Shown: positions 11,136 to 20,559, counted from the stretch's first letter. The stretch is 64,000 nt of DNA from Hyalella azteca (GCF_000764305.2 NW_025939316.1:41561-105560), one strand, 5' to 3'. Notes: generated by a model from the letters alone, not told the origin. Program-made: numbers and translations.

Positions 11136-11319
11136 GTGCTGTGGGTGATGAGAATTTTGCTGTGGGTAATAAGAAGTATGCTGCTGGTATCATGAATAAA
11201 AAACTACACACAAAAGATGAACTTCTATAATTTAGCTTCGTATGAACGGCAGGGAGTGCCAAAGCTGTGATCAGTGCCACTGAGTGCCACAAAAACCTCG
11301 GCATATTTGGCACGCACGG

Positions 11320-12150
11320 CGCTGCAGGTCTTCCTCCTGCTGCTGCTGGGGCTGCCCCTGTACAATAGATATGCTTTACTCCTGATGGGGGGCAGACATG
11401 GCCTTGTATGGGGGCTGGAGATGTTATGATTCATCCCTGCAGTTGCTATTCAAGGTACATTTGTACGGCAGCCAGCCTTAAAGCTGTTTTTATATGTACT
11501 TTATTTCAAAGTACTTTATTTCAAAGATTGTACTTTATTTCAAAGATTCAAAGGTATTATTGAATTTTTTTGGGATGTTTGACGGCAATTGAAATTATTC
11601 GCAATATTGTTTCCTATTCTCAGATCCAGGTATGCGAGCTACGAAAATTGCATAGATCTCTGCTTAGTTCAACCATTGCATACATATACAAATATTGGAT
11701 CTAATTTATGTAATTATCTACCGTATTTTGCTAGATGTTNCTGCAGGTCTTCCTCCTGCTGCTGCTGGGGCTGCCCCTGTACAATAGATATGCTTTACTC
11801 CTGATGGGGGGACTGGCCTTGTATATGGGGGCTAGAGATGTTATGATTCATCCCTGCAGTTGCTATTCAAGGTACATTTGTACGGCAGCCAGCCTTAAAG
11901 CTGTTTTTATATGTACTTTATTTCAAAGTACTTTATTTCAAAGATTGCACTTCATTTCAAAGATTCAAAGGTATTATTGAATTTTTTTGGGATGTTTGAC
12001 GGCAATTGAAATTATTCGCAATATTGTTTCCTATTCTCAGATCCAGGTATGCGAGCTACGAAAATTGCATAGATCTCTGCTTAGTTCAACCATTGCATAC
12101 ATATACAAATATTGGATCTAATTTATGTAATTATCTACCGTATTTTGCTA
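11320..12150. repeat. Direct duplication of about 410 bp on either side of an N gap
   Basis: 11326-11739 and 11741-12150 are nearly identical over about 410 bp, with small differences such as GGGGGGCAGACATGG against GGGGGGACTGGCC. The junction is N 11740. Two overlapping contig ends or two haplotypes that were not merged would give this, so a true duplication is unproven. It contains a hydrophobic open frame (LQVFLLLLLGLPLYNRYALL) at 11741-11848 and, slightly altered, at 11327-11413. This may be a transmembrane exon, but there are no firm splice borders. Confidence 0.75.
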
Positions 12151-12221
12151 GATGTTATATATTATATAAAACGCTAGTGTATGGAGGTCCTGATGAATTG
12201 CTTGCCATTCGCCGCTGTAAT

Positions 12222-12480
12222 AAATGTGTCGAACTCAAACGCTGTAATAAATGTGTTGAACTCAAACGCTGTAATAAATGTGTCGAACTTGAACGCTGTA
12301 ATAAATGTGTTGAACTCAAACGCTGTAATAAATGTGTCGAACTCAAACGCTGTAATAAATGTGTTGAACTCAATCGCTGTAATAAATGTGTTGAACTCAA
12401 ACGCTGTAATAAATGTGTTGAACTCAAACGCTGTAATAAATGTGTTGAACCTGAACGCTGTACGCAAATGTGTTGAACTT
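12222..12480. repeat. 27-bp minisatellite, 9 units
   Basis: Units ACGCTGTAATAAATGTGT plus CGAACTCAA, open in several frames (RCNKCVELK on +). The last unit changes to GCTGTACGCAAATGTGTTGA, the 28-bp type that is amplified at 35816-36654. Confidence 0.92.
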
Positions 12481-12781
12481 GAACAAGAAGTGTGTTGAGA
12501 GTAATCCAGGAATTTTATAAATAATTTTTAATATTATGTATGACCAAAACAGTACGAACGAAGTATATCAATCAATATTAAAATAGTTTTATGATTAAAT
12601 TGTACGAAGCTCGCGTATTGTTATACGGCCATTCACTCATAGTTTTCACTTGTTACTCCAAAAAATTTTCTCGACGTCTCAAGTGAACAATTTTTACTTA
12701 AGAATTTTACTTAAAAAAATTCATGATGTTTAGTTAATGAAGAGTAGCTAGCAAAGCTGTTTTCGAGAAAGAAGGAGATAA

Positions 12782-12832
12782 TAATAAAAAAAATAATAAT
12801 AATAATAATAGTAATAATAATAATAATAATTT
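12782..12832. repeat. AAT microsatellite
   Basis: AATAATAATAATAATAAT run interrupted once by AGT. Confidence 0.9.
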
Positions 12833-13084
12833 ATTCAAGTCGTTGATGGAGATGCAGCCTCAACTGCTCACCGCTCTCCACTGTCTCCAGGCTGCCTCTA
12901 CTTCACATTCAATGAGAAATCAGTAGTAATTGTTTCATTTTTGAAAGAATTTAATTAAAAAATAATCGAATTACTTACATTTCTATTTTATGCTCGCTGT
13001 GAGGAGTGAATTTATCGAAACTAAAATAATATTTATCTTATGTAAGTCGTATGAAGTAAGTATTGCTTGTGACTCAAGACGAAT

Positions 13085-13380
13085 TGCATTGGTATCTACA
13101 ATGAGGCTGTTGATTTGAGGCCTGTTGATTCAACGTCAACAGTCCCATTGATGAGGGCTGTACTATGGGGCTGTTGATTTGAGGCCTGTTGATTCAACGT
13201 CAACAGTCCCATTGATGAGGGCTGTACAATGGGACTGTTGATTCGAGGGCTGTTGATTCAACGTCAACAGTCCCATTAATGAGGGCTGCACAATGGAGCT
13301 CTTGATTCGAGGGCCGTTGATTCAATGTCAACAGTCACATTGATGAGGGCTGTACGATGGGACTGTTGATTTGAGTTATC
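13085..13380. repeat. 63-bp tandem repeat, about 4 units
   Basis: Units contain TTGATTCAACGTCAACAGTC and CATTGATGAGGGCTGTAC. TGTTGATTCAACGTCAACAG is itself palindrome-like (GTTGA / TCAAC). Confidence 0.85.
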
Positions 13381-13723
13381 CTTTGATTGTTTCCATGTTA
13401 AACAACAGATTTCATAATGAGGTGCGGAGTGTTTTTAAGTTTTATTACCCATGACACAACTTCATCAGAAACGTGGAGCCGCTTTCACATGTAAATTAGT
13501 CGCTGCCACTATAGGTGCGTGAAGAATCTTGATACGTTCCGCGCTTGAGGACGAACAATGTGTGTTGAAAATGTATACAAATATTTGAAACCGGCGAGGT
13601 ATAAACGTGATAATGTGTTTATGTATTACAAATTGTCATATATTTATATGGCGTAAAATAATGTATATCAACGTCAAAGTTTTTGAAAACTCATTATTGA
13701 AGATGTGACAAACACAAGCGTTT

Positions 13724-13770
13724 CCTCGATTTTTTCGCGTTTCATATATGAAACGAAAAAAAAATCGAGG
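13724..13770. repeat. Short inverted repeat (hairpin)
   Basis: CCTCGATTTTTTCG, then CGTTTCATATATGAAACG, then AAAAAAAAATCGAGG. The stem is about 20 bp with a nearly perfect core palindrome. The arm TCGATTTTT recurs immediately downstream. Confidence 0.8.
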
Positions 13771-13825
13771 GTTCTGTAGGAACCTTCGATTTTTATAGGT
13801 TCCTATAGGGCAGGGAGTCGTGCTG

Positions 13826-14689
13826 CATTGACGTGACAGTTCCTAGAGGATCTTATAGGAACCCAATTGACAAATGAAATTAAATTTAGGCAATGAAAAT
13901 ACGAAATAATACATACACGCCTTGCCGCTGGCGCCCCGCTCTCTCGTGACCTTATAGAGTTGCTGGGCTCCTACACGTGCTTGTATGACGTCACCACCCA
14001 CATGGGGGTGGCTGGGTGACGTCACCACCCGCATGGGGGTGGCTGGGTGACGTCACCACCCACATGGGGGTGGCTGGGTGGCTTGCCAAGGGTGGGTTGT
14101 TACTACAGATACTATCATGGCCTGGTGCCAACACTGGGAGGAAATAACCACCCAGTGCCAGCCAACTTATTTGTTATGTCATAAGAAGTGGCTTGAATGG
14201 ACGGCTAGCACGTGGTGACCTTACTGCTCCCCTCAACCCTTTCCCTCCCACGCAATACTTAATTTGTTTTCCACTCCAGTAAAATATACATTATTTAAGA
14301 TAACTTTGATCGTCATTTATTAAACGGAATATAATAATTAAACCACTGAATTTGATGTTGTCTCAGGGTTTTTATGTATTAATGATTTTTTTACCATATC
14401 ACTTATAGCGAGCGTTTACGATGTATTGTCTTTTTACAAACAGTATTGTGGAATGCTTTAACTTTTATTACTGATCTGTGAGAAGTCCCAATGAAACTCG
14501 GACAACAAATTATGTCGCCCTCGACGAAGTAGCCGCGGCGTTGCAAATATTTTCATATTGACACGATCAGTCTAATATATCATGCTGAGTCTAGTATATC
14601 TAATAATATTGACATGATCAGTCTAATATATCATGCTGAGTCTAGTATATCTAATAATATTGACATGATCAGTCTAATATATCGTGCTG
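13826..14689. repeat. Segmental duplicate block, copy 1 (upstream of BORCS5 exon 2)
   Basis: About 830 bp repeated at 36656-37480 with high identity. Shared features are a GTGACGTCACCACCC-type 31-bp repeat (3 units here, 2 there), a unique AT-rich core, and TCTAATATATCATGCTGAG 51-bp repeats at the right end. The block ends at N 14690, exactly where BORCS5 exon 1 would be expected. The other copy lies about 650 bp before a BORCS5-like exon 1. Confidence 0.9.
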
Positions 14690-14690
14690 N

Positions 14691-14887
14691 GCCTGTCGCC
14701 CACGCAGGTCTGTTCACCCGCCTGTCGCCCACGCAGGTCTGTTCACCCGCCTGTCGCCCACGCAGGTCTGTTCACCCGCCTGTCGCCCACGCAGGTCTGT
14801 TCACTCGCCTGTCGCCCACGCAGGTCTGTTCACCCGCCTGTCGCCCACGCAGGTCTGTTCACCCGCCTGTCGCCCACGCAGGTCTGT
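14691..14887. repeat. 29-bp minisatellite, 7 units
   Basis: Near-perfect units of CCTGTCGCCCACGCAG followed by GTCTGTTCACCCG. Each contains a strong CAG-GTCTGT junction, so the array may be another amplified exon end and donor; the parent exon is not visible (gap at 14690). Confidence 0.9.
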
Positions 14888-15464
14888 GTTTGTAAACGAA
14901 CGAAGACCGAGGCCTTATATAAAGGCCTAACTCGAAGGCCTTTGTACTTTATATTTACGTTAATTTATCGGTATTCCGACTTTATTTCGCCAGGTTGATT
15001 TAAAGGCTCGAGTGTTCTATTTGACACGTAATGAGGTTCTTCATTTTATTGACAGCTAACCAGTAGCTGTTCGAGGTTAGAGAAACAACGAGAAAACATT
15101 AAAGATATTTTTATTTGGGAGGTCAGGTACAGATGAGAGGGTGCAAGGATTCTGGACAAGTCACCACGACCTAAAAAGTGCGACCTTTATACTCTATTGT
15201 GTATCGTTTAATCAATTATTATTTAACAATAGAAATATTTATTTTGTCGGTCCTTTGGTCCTACTTTTGGTTTATCGACTTAGGGAAAATAAATTATATT
15301 CCTGATTTATTTCGTAGTTTACATTGCATAAGCCCTGTTTAAAATGCCTCTTAGTGACTTCCTAAGACTTGTCTTCTAGTCGTATCAAGTTGTTTTCCCG
15401 TAGCCCATTCTGCTCCGGAATTATTTGGCATAGAGCGAGATTCACTTTGTCTTTTGGTAAATAC

Positions 15465-15705
15465 TCAGTAATTAATTTGGTCCTTTGTTAATTACTCGGT
15501 AATTCATTTGGTCCTTTGGTAATTACTTGGTAATTCATTGGGTCCTTTAGTAATTACTTAGTAATTCATTTGGTCCTTTAGTAATTATTTAGTAATTCAT
15601 TCGGTCCTTTGATAATTACTTAGTAATTCATTCGGTCCTTTAGCAATTACTTAGTTATTCATTTGGTCCTTTGGTAATATGGTTACTTATTAAATAATTT
15701 GGTCC
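15465..15705. repeat. 31-bp intronic repeat directly before BORCS5 exon 2
   Basis: About eight units of TTTGGTAATTACTTAGTAAT plus TCATTTGGTCC. The same repeat occurs between the decoy and real acceptor of exon 5 at 20207-20325 and again at 35477-35565. Confidence 0.85.
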
Positions 15706-15719
15706 TCTGGCAATTGCAG

Positions 15720-15827
15720 GGTCCGGCCCGAGCGTGGACCGCTCAGTGAGCAGTTCGCCCCGACCCTCCATCTGCTCAGACGCAGACCTGCCCTATATCT
15801 CCTACACCGTCAACCGTCCTATAGGCG
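15720..15827 (+). CDS. BORCS5: BORCS5 (myrlysin), exon 2
   Basis: Exon between acceptor TTGCAG (ends 15719) and donor GTCAGT (15828). The first two bases complete a codon begun in exon 1, then it reads SGPSVDRSVSSSPRPSICSD and LPYISYTVNRPIG. It ends one base into an Asp codon that exon 3 completes (IG-D-SPK), so the phases of exons 2 and 3 match. BORCS5 belongs to BORC, the complex that recruits Arl8 to lysosomes and couples them to kinesin. Identification rests mainly on exons 4 and 5 and this phase-consistent chain; the Ser-rich N-terminal part is poorly conserved in the family. The exon-1 partner is not upstream in this assembly (N gap at 14690), and a phase-compatible donor in the exon 1 at 38127 is weak. 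Confidence 0.75.
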
Positions 15828-16096
15828 GTCAGTAGCCTTATTTACAGCTAAACTAATTACATAAGCAAACTAATTACTTGTCATAATTAAACCTTTTTCT
15901 GAGAGATTACTTCCTAGTGGATAATGCGAGGGATTTGCTTGGAATAAAATTACTTTACTGTTTCAACCTTTAGAATATTAGGCGGATTTTTTTTCCTAAA
16001 ACAGTGATAAGTTACTTATTATTTATTGGCTTGCTTGATTAATGAAACGTGAATGTAGCTTGACACGCAAAGTTACGTAGGCAGGTGCCCTCGTGC

Positions 16097-16114
16097 CCTC
16101 AGACTCCCCTGAAG
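16097..16114 (+). pseudogene. Decoy copy of the BORCS5 exon 3 acceptor and first 12 bases
   Basis: GCCCTCAG followed by ACTCCCCTGAAG matches the real border GCCCTCAG-ACTCCCCGAAG at 16317 except for one extra T. It lies 214 bases upstream, and the 8-bp array fills most of the space between the two acceptors. Confidence 0.6.
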
Positions 16115-16138
16115 TGCGTGTGTTAAGTAGCGTCAGCA

Positions 16139-16314
16139 CGTGCCCTCGTGCCCTCGTGCCCTCATGCCCTCATGCCCTCGTGCCCTCGTGCCCTCGTGCC
16201 CTCGTGCCCTCATGCCCTCATGCCCTCATGCCCTCGTGCCCTCGTGCCCTCATGCCCTCGTGCCCTCATGCCCTCATGCCCTCATGCCCTCGTGCCTCAT
16301 GCCCTCATGCCCTC
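16139..16314. repeat. 8-bp pyrimidine-rich array (GCCCTCRT), about 21 units, at an acceptor
   Basis: TGCCCTCG / TGCCCTCA units run right up to the exon 3 acceptor, so the array supplies its polypyrimidine tract. The final unit GCCCTCAG is the acceptor itself. All + frames are open through it (PSCPRALVPS-type peptides), which are artefacts. Confidence 0.92.
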
Positions 16315-16316
16315 AG

Positions 16317-16492
16317 ACTCCCCGAAGCACAGTAGTCGCGTTGGCGGCGCCCTGCGGCGGACGGGCTCCCACCGCCGCCTGGGGCGCCGGTCATCACAGA
16401 GCGGCGGGGCGGTGGGCCGCCCCAGCGAGGTGGTGGTGGTCAGGGAGGCGCCCACCAACTCCCAGCAAGACGCTGACCTCGCCAGGCTCCAG
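16317..16492 (+). CDS. BORCS5: BORCS5 (myrlysin), exon 3
   Basis: Exon from CTCAG (ends 16316) to donor GTTAAA (16493). Two bases complete Asp, then SPKHSSRVGGALRRTGSH, GRRSSQSGGAVGRPSEVVVV and REAPTNSQQDADLARLQ, ending in phase 0. It corresponds to the basic SP-K-H and VVV stretch followed by the K/RLQ that precedes the conserved core in animal BORCS5 proteins. Phase 0 joins exactly to exon 4 (LQ-CIQPFLPIMRG). The exon is GC-rich (about 68%) in an AT-rich intron background, as are the other BORCS5 exons. Its acceptor is embedded in the 8-bp array, so its length in the intron is likely to be unstable. Confidence 0.85.
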
Positions 16493-16504
16493 GTTAAATT
16501 TTAT

Positions 16505-16840
16505 CTTGAATGTTGTAATATATAATATAATTCATAATAATACAATATAATTAATATGTAATTGTAATATACAAGATAATTTTAGCTAGAATATTGTTAT
16601 ATATATTATAATTCATATAATACAATATATTTGTATTAATACAATATAATTAATGTATAATTGTAAGAAACAATATATTTTTGGCTGGAATATATTAATA
16701 TTTAATATAATTCATATAAATACAATATAATTAATATACAATTGTAATATACAATATAATTCATATTAATAGAATATATTTAATAAATAATTGTAACATA
16801 CAATATAATTTTAGCTAGAATATATTAATAAATAAGATAA
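16505..16840. repeat. AT-rich intronic repeats (AATATACAATATAATTAATA)
   Basis: Degenerate units of TAATATACAATATAATT with TTTTAGCTAGAATATATTAA insertions. Low complexity, no coding sequence. Confidence 0.8.
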
Positions 16841-17163
16841 TTTATAGGTAGAAGAGCACATGTTAGGTAAGCGAATTTACTCATTATTACATATAAGTAA
16901 ATATGTCTTCTATTATGTATAAGGTAAATTTAATTGTTCCCAGGTGCAAGCTTATTAAACAATAACTAATGAAATGAAGAACTATTTTTTCACCATTTTA
17001 CATTGGAACTGCATTTTAATGTCACACATTGTCTGTTGTTCATAATTTCCTAAAATGAAGAAAAACAATTATCGTTCATGATTTATAACATGATCAGATG
17101 GCTGCACTGAACGCTCTTTATATGGCGCTCATTGTTTGCTGCTGCCATTAGAAGAAAACAGTT

Positions 17164-17767
17164 CGCAGCTCCATGCGTGGAGCTCGCAGCTCCATGCGTG
17201 GAGCTCGCAGCTCCATGCGTGGAGCTCGCAGCTCCATGCGTGGAGCTCGCAGCTCCATGCGTGGATTTTGCAGCTCCATGCTTGGAGTTCGCAGCTCCAT
17301 GCTTGGAGTTCGCAGCTCCATGCTTGGAGTTCGCAGCTCCATGCGTGGAGCTCGCAGCTCCATGCGTGGAGCTCGCAGCTCCATGCGTAGAGCACGCAGC
17401 TCCATGCGTAGAGCACGCAGCTCCATGCTTGGAGTTTGCAGCTCCATGCTTGGAGTTCGCAGCTCCATGCGTGAAGCTCGCAGCTCCATGCGTGGAGCAC
17501 GCAGCTCCATGCGTGGAGCTCGCAGCTCCATGCGTAGAGCACGCAGCTCCATGCNAGCTCCATGCGTGGAGCACGGAGCTCCATGCGTGGAGTTTGCAGT
17601 TCCATGCGGGGAGCACGCAGCTCCATGCGTGGAGCACGGAGCTCCATGCGTGGAGTTTGCAGCTCCATGCGTGGAGTTTGCAGCTCCATGCTTGGAGTTT
17701 GCAGCTCCATGCGTGGAGCTCGCAGCTCCAAGCAAGGAGCACGCAGCTCCATGCGTGGAGTTTGCAG
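17164..17767. repeat. 21-bp palindromic minisatellite, about 29 units
   Basis: Units GCAGCTCCATGCGTGGAGCTC with variants TTGGAGTTC and AGAGCACGC. GAGCTCC and GGAGCTC are inverted around ATGCGT, so each unit can fold. An N at 17555 splits the array. Six-frame open frames of over 200 codons run through it (HAWSSQL, APCVELA, MRGARSS and so on). They are consequences of the 21-bp period and not genes. It lies in BORCS5 intron 3. Confidence 0.93.
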
Positions 17768-18381
17768 ACTGCATGCCGATCTCACTAACCTGTTTTCAAT
17801 TAACCCTTACCGGGCATATGCCCCAATTAGGTTGTTAATGTGTTGATTGCCCAAACCGCTTCTGCTTGGCAGAACACATTGAATTTCCCAATTAAATTGA
17901 ATTTTTAAGTTAATACACTGATGGTTAAATTATCATTTGAGGTATTTTATGGTGCAATTTGTGAACTCCGACCAAATGAGGTTTTTGATGTTCATTTTAA
18001 TTTAAGCTTATATTTCTCTTTTTATTTTTTTTTTTGTATGAATCGTTTGTCGGATAAAAGATTATTTGGCGCAATGCAAAGGGGATTATTTGAAGGATTA
18101 AATTCAAAGTTTGGGGATCAAACTCATATGCCAAATTATTTTGATTGTGCGAGTGATCTGGGCGGTATAAGATCATTGACCAGCCCAAGCTTTCGATATG
18201 AATATTTGTTGATTAAGCAATTTTTTTAAAACCTGTAATTCTATGCCGAACATGCATCGTGAAAAAACTCATGCTGGTGTTTTGGTCGCATTTTCAAGCG
18301 TGAAATATTTCACATAAGCATTTTCAAGCGTGAAATATTTTATAATATCGAATAAATCGTATTATTGTTTACGCTACGCAG

Positions 18382-18409
18382 TGCATCCAGCCATTCCTGC
18401 CTATCATGC
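18382..18409 (+). pseudogene. Short decoy copy of BORCS5 exon 4 start (28 bp)
   Basis: TACGCAG acceptor followed by TGCATCCAGCCATTCCTGCC and TATCATGC. It matches the real exon 4 start with one synonymous change (CCC to CCT), then breaks into TAGCAC. The flanking GTATTATTGTTTACGCTACG is shared with the other two copies. Confidence 0.75.
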
Positions 18410-18710
18410 TAGCACAAAAATTCTCTTCCTATGGAGATTTGTTGAATTTTCGTTAGGTATTATTCTTTAGCTGATATAAAATATAACTCAGTACTCACTG
18501 CAGTGAGTAACAGAGAGCGCATTTTCTCGTGAAACATCTCATATTATAGAATAACTCGTATTATTGTTTACGCCGCGCTAGAGAATTACTTGTGCTAGAG
18601 CGAATTACTTCTTAAAGCGTCAATTTTGCAGTCATCATGCGACTGATGAATGTAAAGCGTGAAATATTTCATAAAATGGAATAAATCTTATTATTAATTT
18701 TGCTACGCAG

Positions 18711-18790
18711 TGTATCCAGCCATTCCTGCCCATCATGCGCGGTGCGCTCACGGCACCAGCGGTGCGGGACCCGGAGGTGCTGGAGCGCAT
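18711..18790 (+). pseudogene. Long decoy copy of BORCS5 exon 4 start (80 bp)
   Basis: Preceded by the same TACGCAG acceptor context. It reads CIQPFLPIMRGALTAPAVRD and PEVLERI, identical at protein level to the real exon 4. It then breaks off and hits TAG three codons later. The six base differences from the real exon (Cys, Gly, Ala, Pro, Glu, Ile codons) are all third-position and synonymous. If spliced in, it would add a premature stop, so it could act as a poison exon. Confidence 0.85.
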
Positions 18791-18884
18791 TATTTCTTAG
18801 AGCATCATCATGCGACTGATGATGTATAAAGCGTGAAATATTTCATAATATCGAACAAATCGTATTATTAATTTTGCCACGCAG

Positions 18885-19073
18885 TGCATCCAGCCATTCC
18901 TGCCCATCATGCGCGGCGCGCTCACGGCGCCAGCGGTGCGGGACCCCGAGGTGCTGGAACGCATCAGTCCCGCGCACCTGTGCGCCCTCGCCCGCTGCTA
19001 CCAGACGCACCTGCACGCTGCTGCTGCTGCTACAGCTGCTCAGCAGGACGACATCACCGCAGCCATCAAACAG
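18885..19073 (+). CDS. BORCS5: BORCS5 (myrlysin), exon 4
   Basis: A 63-codon, phase 0-0 exon from acceptor CACGCAG (ends 18884) to donor GTGTGT (19074). It reads CIQPFLPIMRGALT, then RISPAHLCALARCYQTHL, then QQDDITAAIKQ. It aligns with the conserved BORCS5 core: a Pro-Phe-Pro-leucine segment, then a helix with LCLRYQDHL-like residues, then the helix entering the coiled coil. It follows exon 3 and precedes exon 5 with matching phase 0 on both sides. An Ala-rich stretch (five GCT codons and neighbours) replaces a more varied helix in other species. Two partial copies of this exon's start precede it at 18382 and 18711. Confidence 0.9.
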
Positions 19074-19087
19074 GTGTGTTATGCTGT

Positions 19088-19870
19088 CCAATGTTGTTGC
19101 TGAATAATGTATGGGATGTTGATACTGGCCAGCTGAATAATGTCTACGATGTTGGCATGTTGATCTTGACGCAGGTCTCTTGTCCTGTCCCTTATTGTGG
19201 CTGAATAATATCTACGATGTAGGCATGTTGATAATGATCAGCTGAACTATTGTCTAGGATGATGGTATGTTGATACTGGCCAGAACCAATACTTTCAAAA
19301 GTTAAGAGATCGTAAGTTCATCAGCCAATCATTGACGGCCTTTCAAGCGAAATCCACCAATCACAGACAAGGAAATAAAACGTAAGTAGTTACGTTCACT
19401 TAGCGAATTTTCAAAGTATGGCCCCTGTTGAATAATTATTTACGATGTTGGCATGTTGATCTTGGCCAGCTGAATAATGTCTACGATGTTAGCGTGTTGA
19501 TACTGGCCAGTTGAATAATGTCTGCGATGTTGGCATGTTGATACTGACCAGCTGAATAATGTCCACGATACTGGTATGTTGATACTGACAAGATGAATAA
19601 TGTGTACGATGTTGTCATGTTGATACTGGCCAGATGAATAATGTCTGCGATACTGGTATGTTGATACTGACAAGATGAATAATGTGTACGATGTTGGCAT
19701 GTTGATACTGGCCAGATGAATAATGTCTGCGATGTTAGCGTGTTGATACTGGCCAGTTGAATAATGTCTAGGATGATGGCGTATTGATACTTGCTAGCTG
19801 AATAAGTGTCTACGATGATGGCATGTTGATCTTGACCAGCTGAATAATTGTGTAGGATGATGGCATGCCG
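19088..19870. repeat. 41-bp intronic minisatellite after BORCS5 exon 4, about 15-18 units
   Basis: Units of TGAATAATGTCTACGATGTT plus GGCATGTTGATACTGGCCAGC, interrupted by MITE A copy 3. The same array (7 units) is at 34795-35095, before the second exon 5. Minus-strand open frames are artefacts. Confidence 0.9.
19283..19426 (+). mobile_element. MITE family A, copy 3, inserted in the 41-bp array
   Basis: Begins in CCAATACTTTCAAAAG and ends at TTTTCAAAGTATGGCCCC. Internal match to copy 2 (AGAGATCGTAAGTTCATCAG, ATTGACGGCCTTTCAAGC). It is inserted between array units, so the array predates it. Confidence 0.85.
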
Positions 19871-20182
19871 TGTTTCTAGTGTTTCTACACTATTTATGCC
19901 AAGGCGTTTGTTCACTTCTCATCTCATGATCACGCACTAAGATACAATTTTCGTAGTGTCCATGCTTGCTTTCTTCCAATGCCATCTTCATGTCTATTGC
20001 AATGCTAATTTTCCTTAATGTGCAACGTGCATTTCAAAGATAATCTCACATTTTAATTCTAATATCTTCATTATTGTGTATTTCAATGCTAATTTCTTCG
20101 TAATTATTCAATTGAATGCTACTCTCTCCGTAATTTATCATTTCCGACACTCGATGTACACGAAGCTTCATCTCTCGGTCAG

Positions 20183-20207
20183 GTGGACGCAACCCTGGCG
20201 ACGGTGA
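20183..20207 (+). pseudogene. Decoy copy of BORCS5 exon 5 start
   Basis: CTCGGTCAG acceptor followed by GTGGACGCAACCCTGGCGAC and GGTGAT, identical to the first 25 bases of exon 5 (second base onward), then breaking into the 31-bp intronic repeat. The counterpart before the second exon 5 is at 35451-35475. Confidence 0.8.
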
Positions 20208-20343
20208 TTTACTTAGTAATTCATTTGCTCCTTTGGTATTTATTTAGTAATTCATTTGGTCCTTTGGTAATTATTTAGTAATTCATTTGCTCCTTTGGTA
20301 ATTACTTAGTAATTCATTTGGTCAAGCTTTATCACTCGGTCAG

Positions 20344-20559
20344 TTGGACGCAACCCTGGCGACGGTGATGTCCATCCTGACGGAGAGACAGCGAGCCTTC
20401 GCCCGACACGCCGAGCGTCTAAGTCATGTCTCAGAACTAAGCCATTCTCTCACGACCTGCCACGCTAACCTTAACACTCTCATAGAGACCCTTGACACGC
20501 TCAATAACTTGCTGCCTATACCTGACCGCCTCGAACCGTTCGTCTGGACCACAGGATGA
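20344..20559 (+). CDS. BORCS5: BORCS5 (myrlysin), terminal exon 5, copy A
   Basis: Phase-0 terminal exon after acceptor CACTCGGTCAG, 71 codons plus TGA. It contains VMSILTERQRAFARHAERL, then HLN-type coiled-coil helices (LIETLDTLNNLLPIPDRLEP), ending FVWTTG. The pattern M-x-ERQ-x-x-A-x-x-AE, L-x-x-LN-x-LLP and RLEPF is diagnostic of the BORCS5 C-terminus. BORCS5 is an N-myristoylated, lysosome-attached BORC subunit; the coiled coil pairs with other subunits. A second copy at 35581-35796 is identical in 70 of 71 residues. Downstream the sequence diverges from that copy immediately after the stop codon. Confidence 0.92.
   Translation: MDATLATVMSILTERQRAFARHAERLSHVSELSHSLTTCHANLNTLIETLDTLNNLLPIPDRLEPFVWTTG

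Noticed and set aside
12006..12498. 156-codon frame with RCNKCVELK repeats
   Set aside because: 27-bp minisatellite. No start context or splice sites, and the opposite strand is equally open.
17083..17838. Several open frames over 200 codons on both strands
   Set aside because: All run through the 21-bp minisatellite, whose period keeps every frame open. No domain, and an N lies inside.
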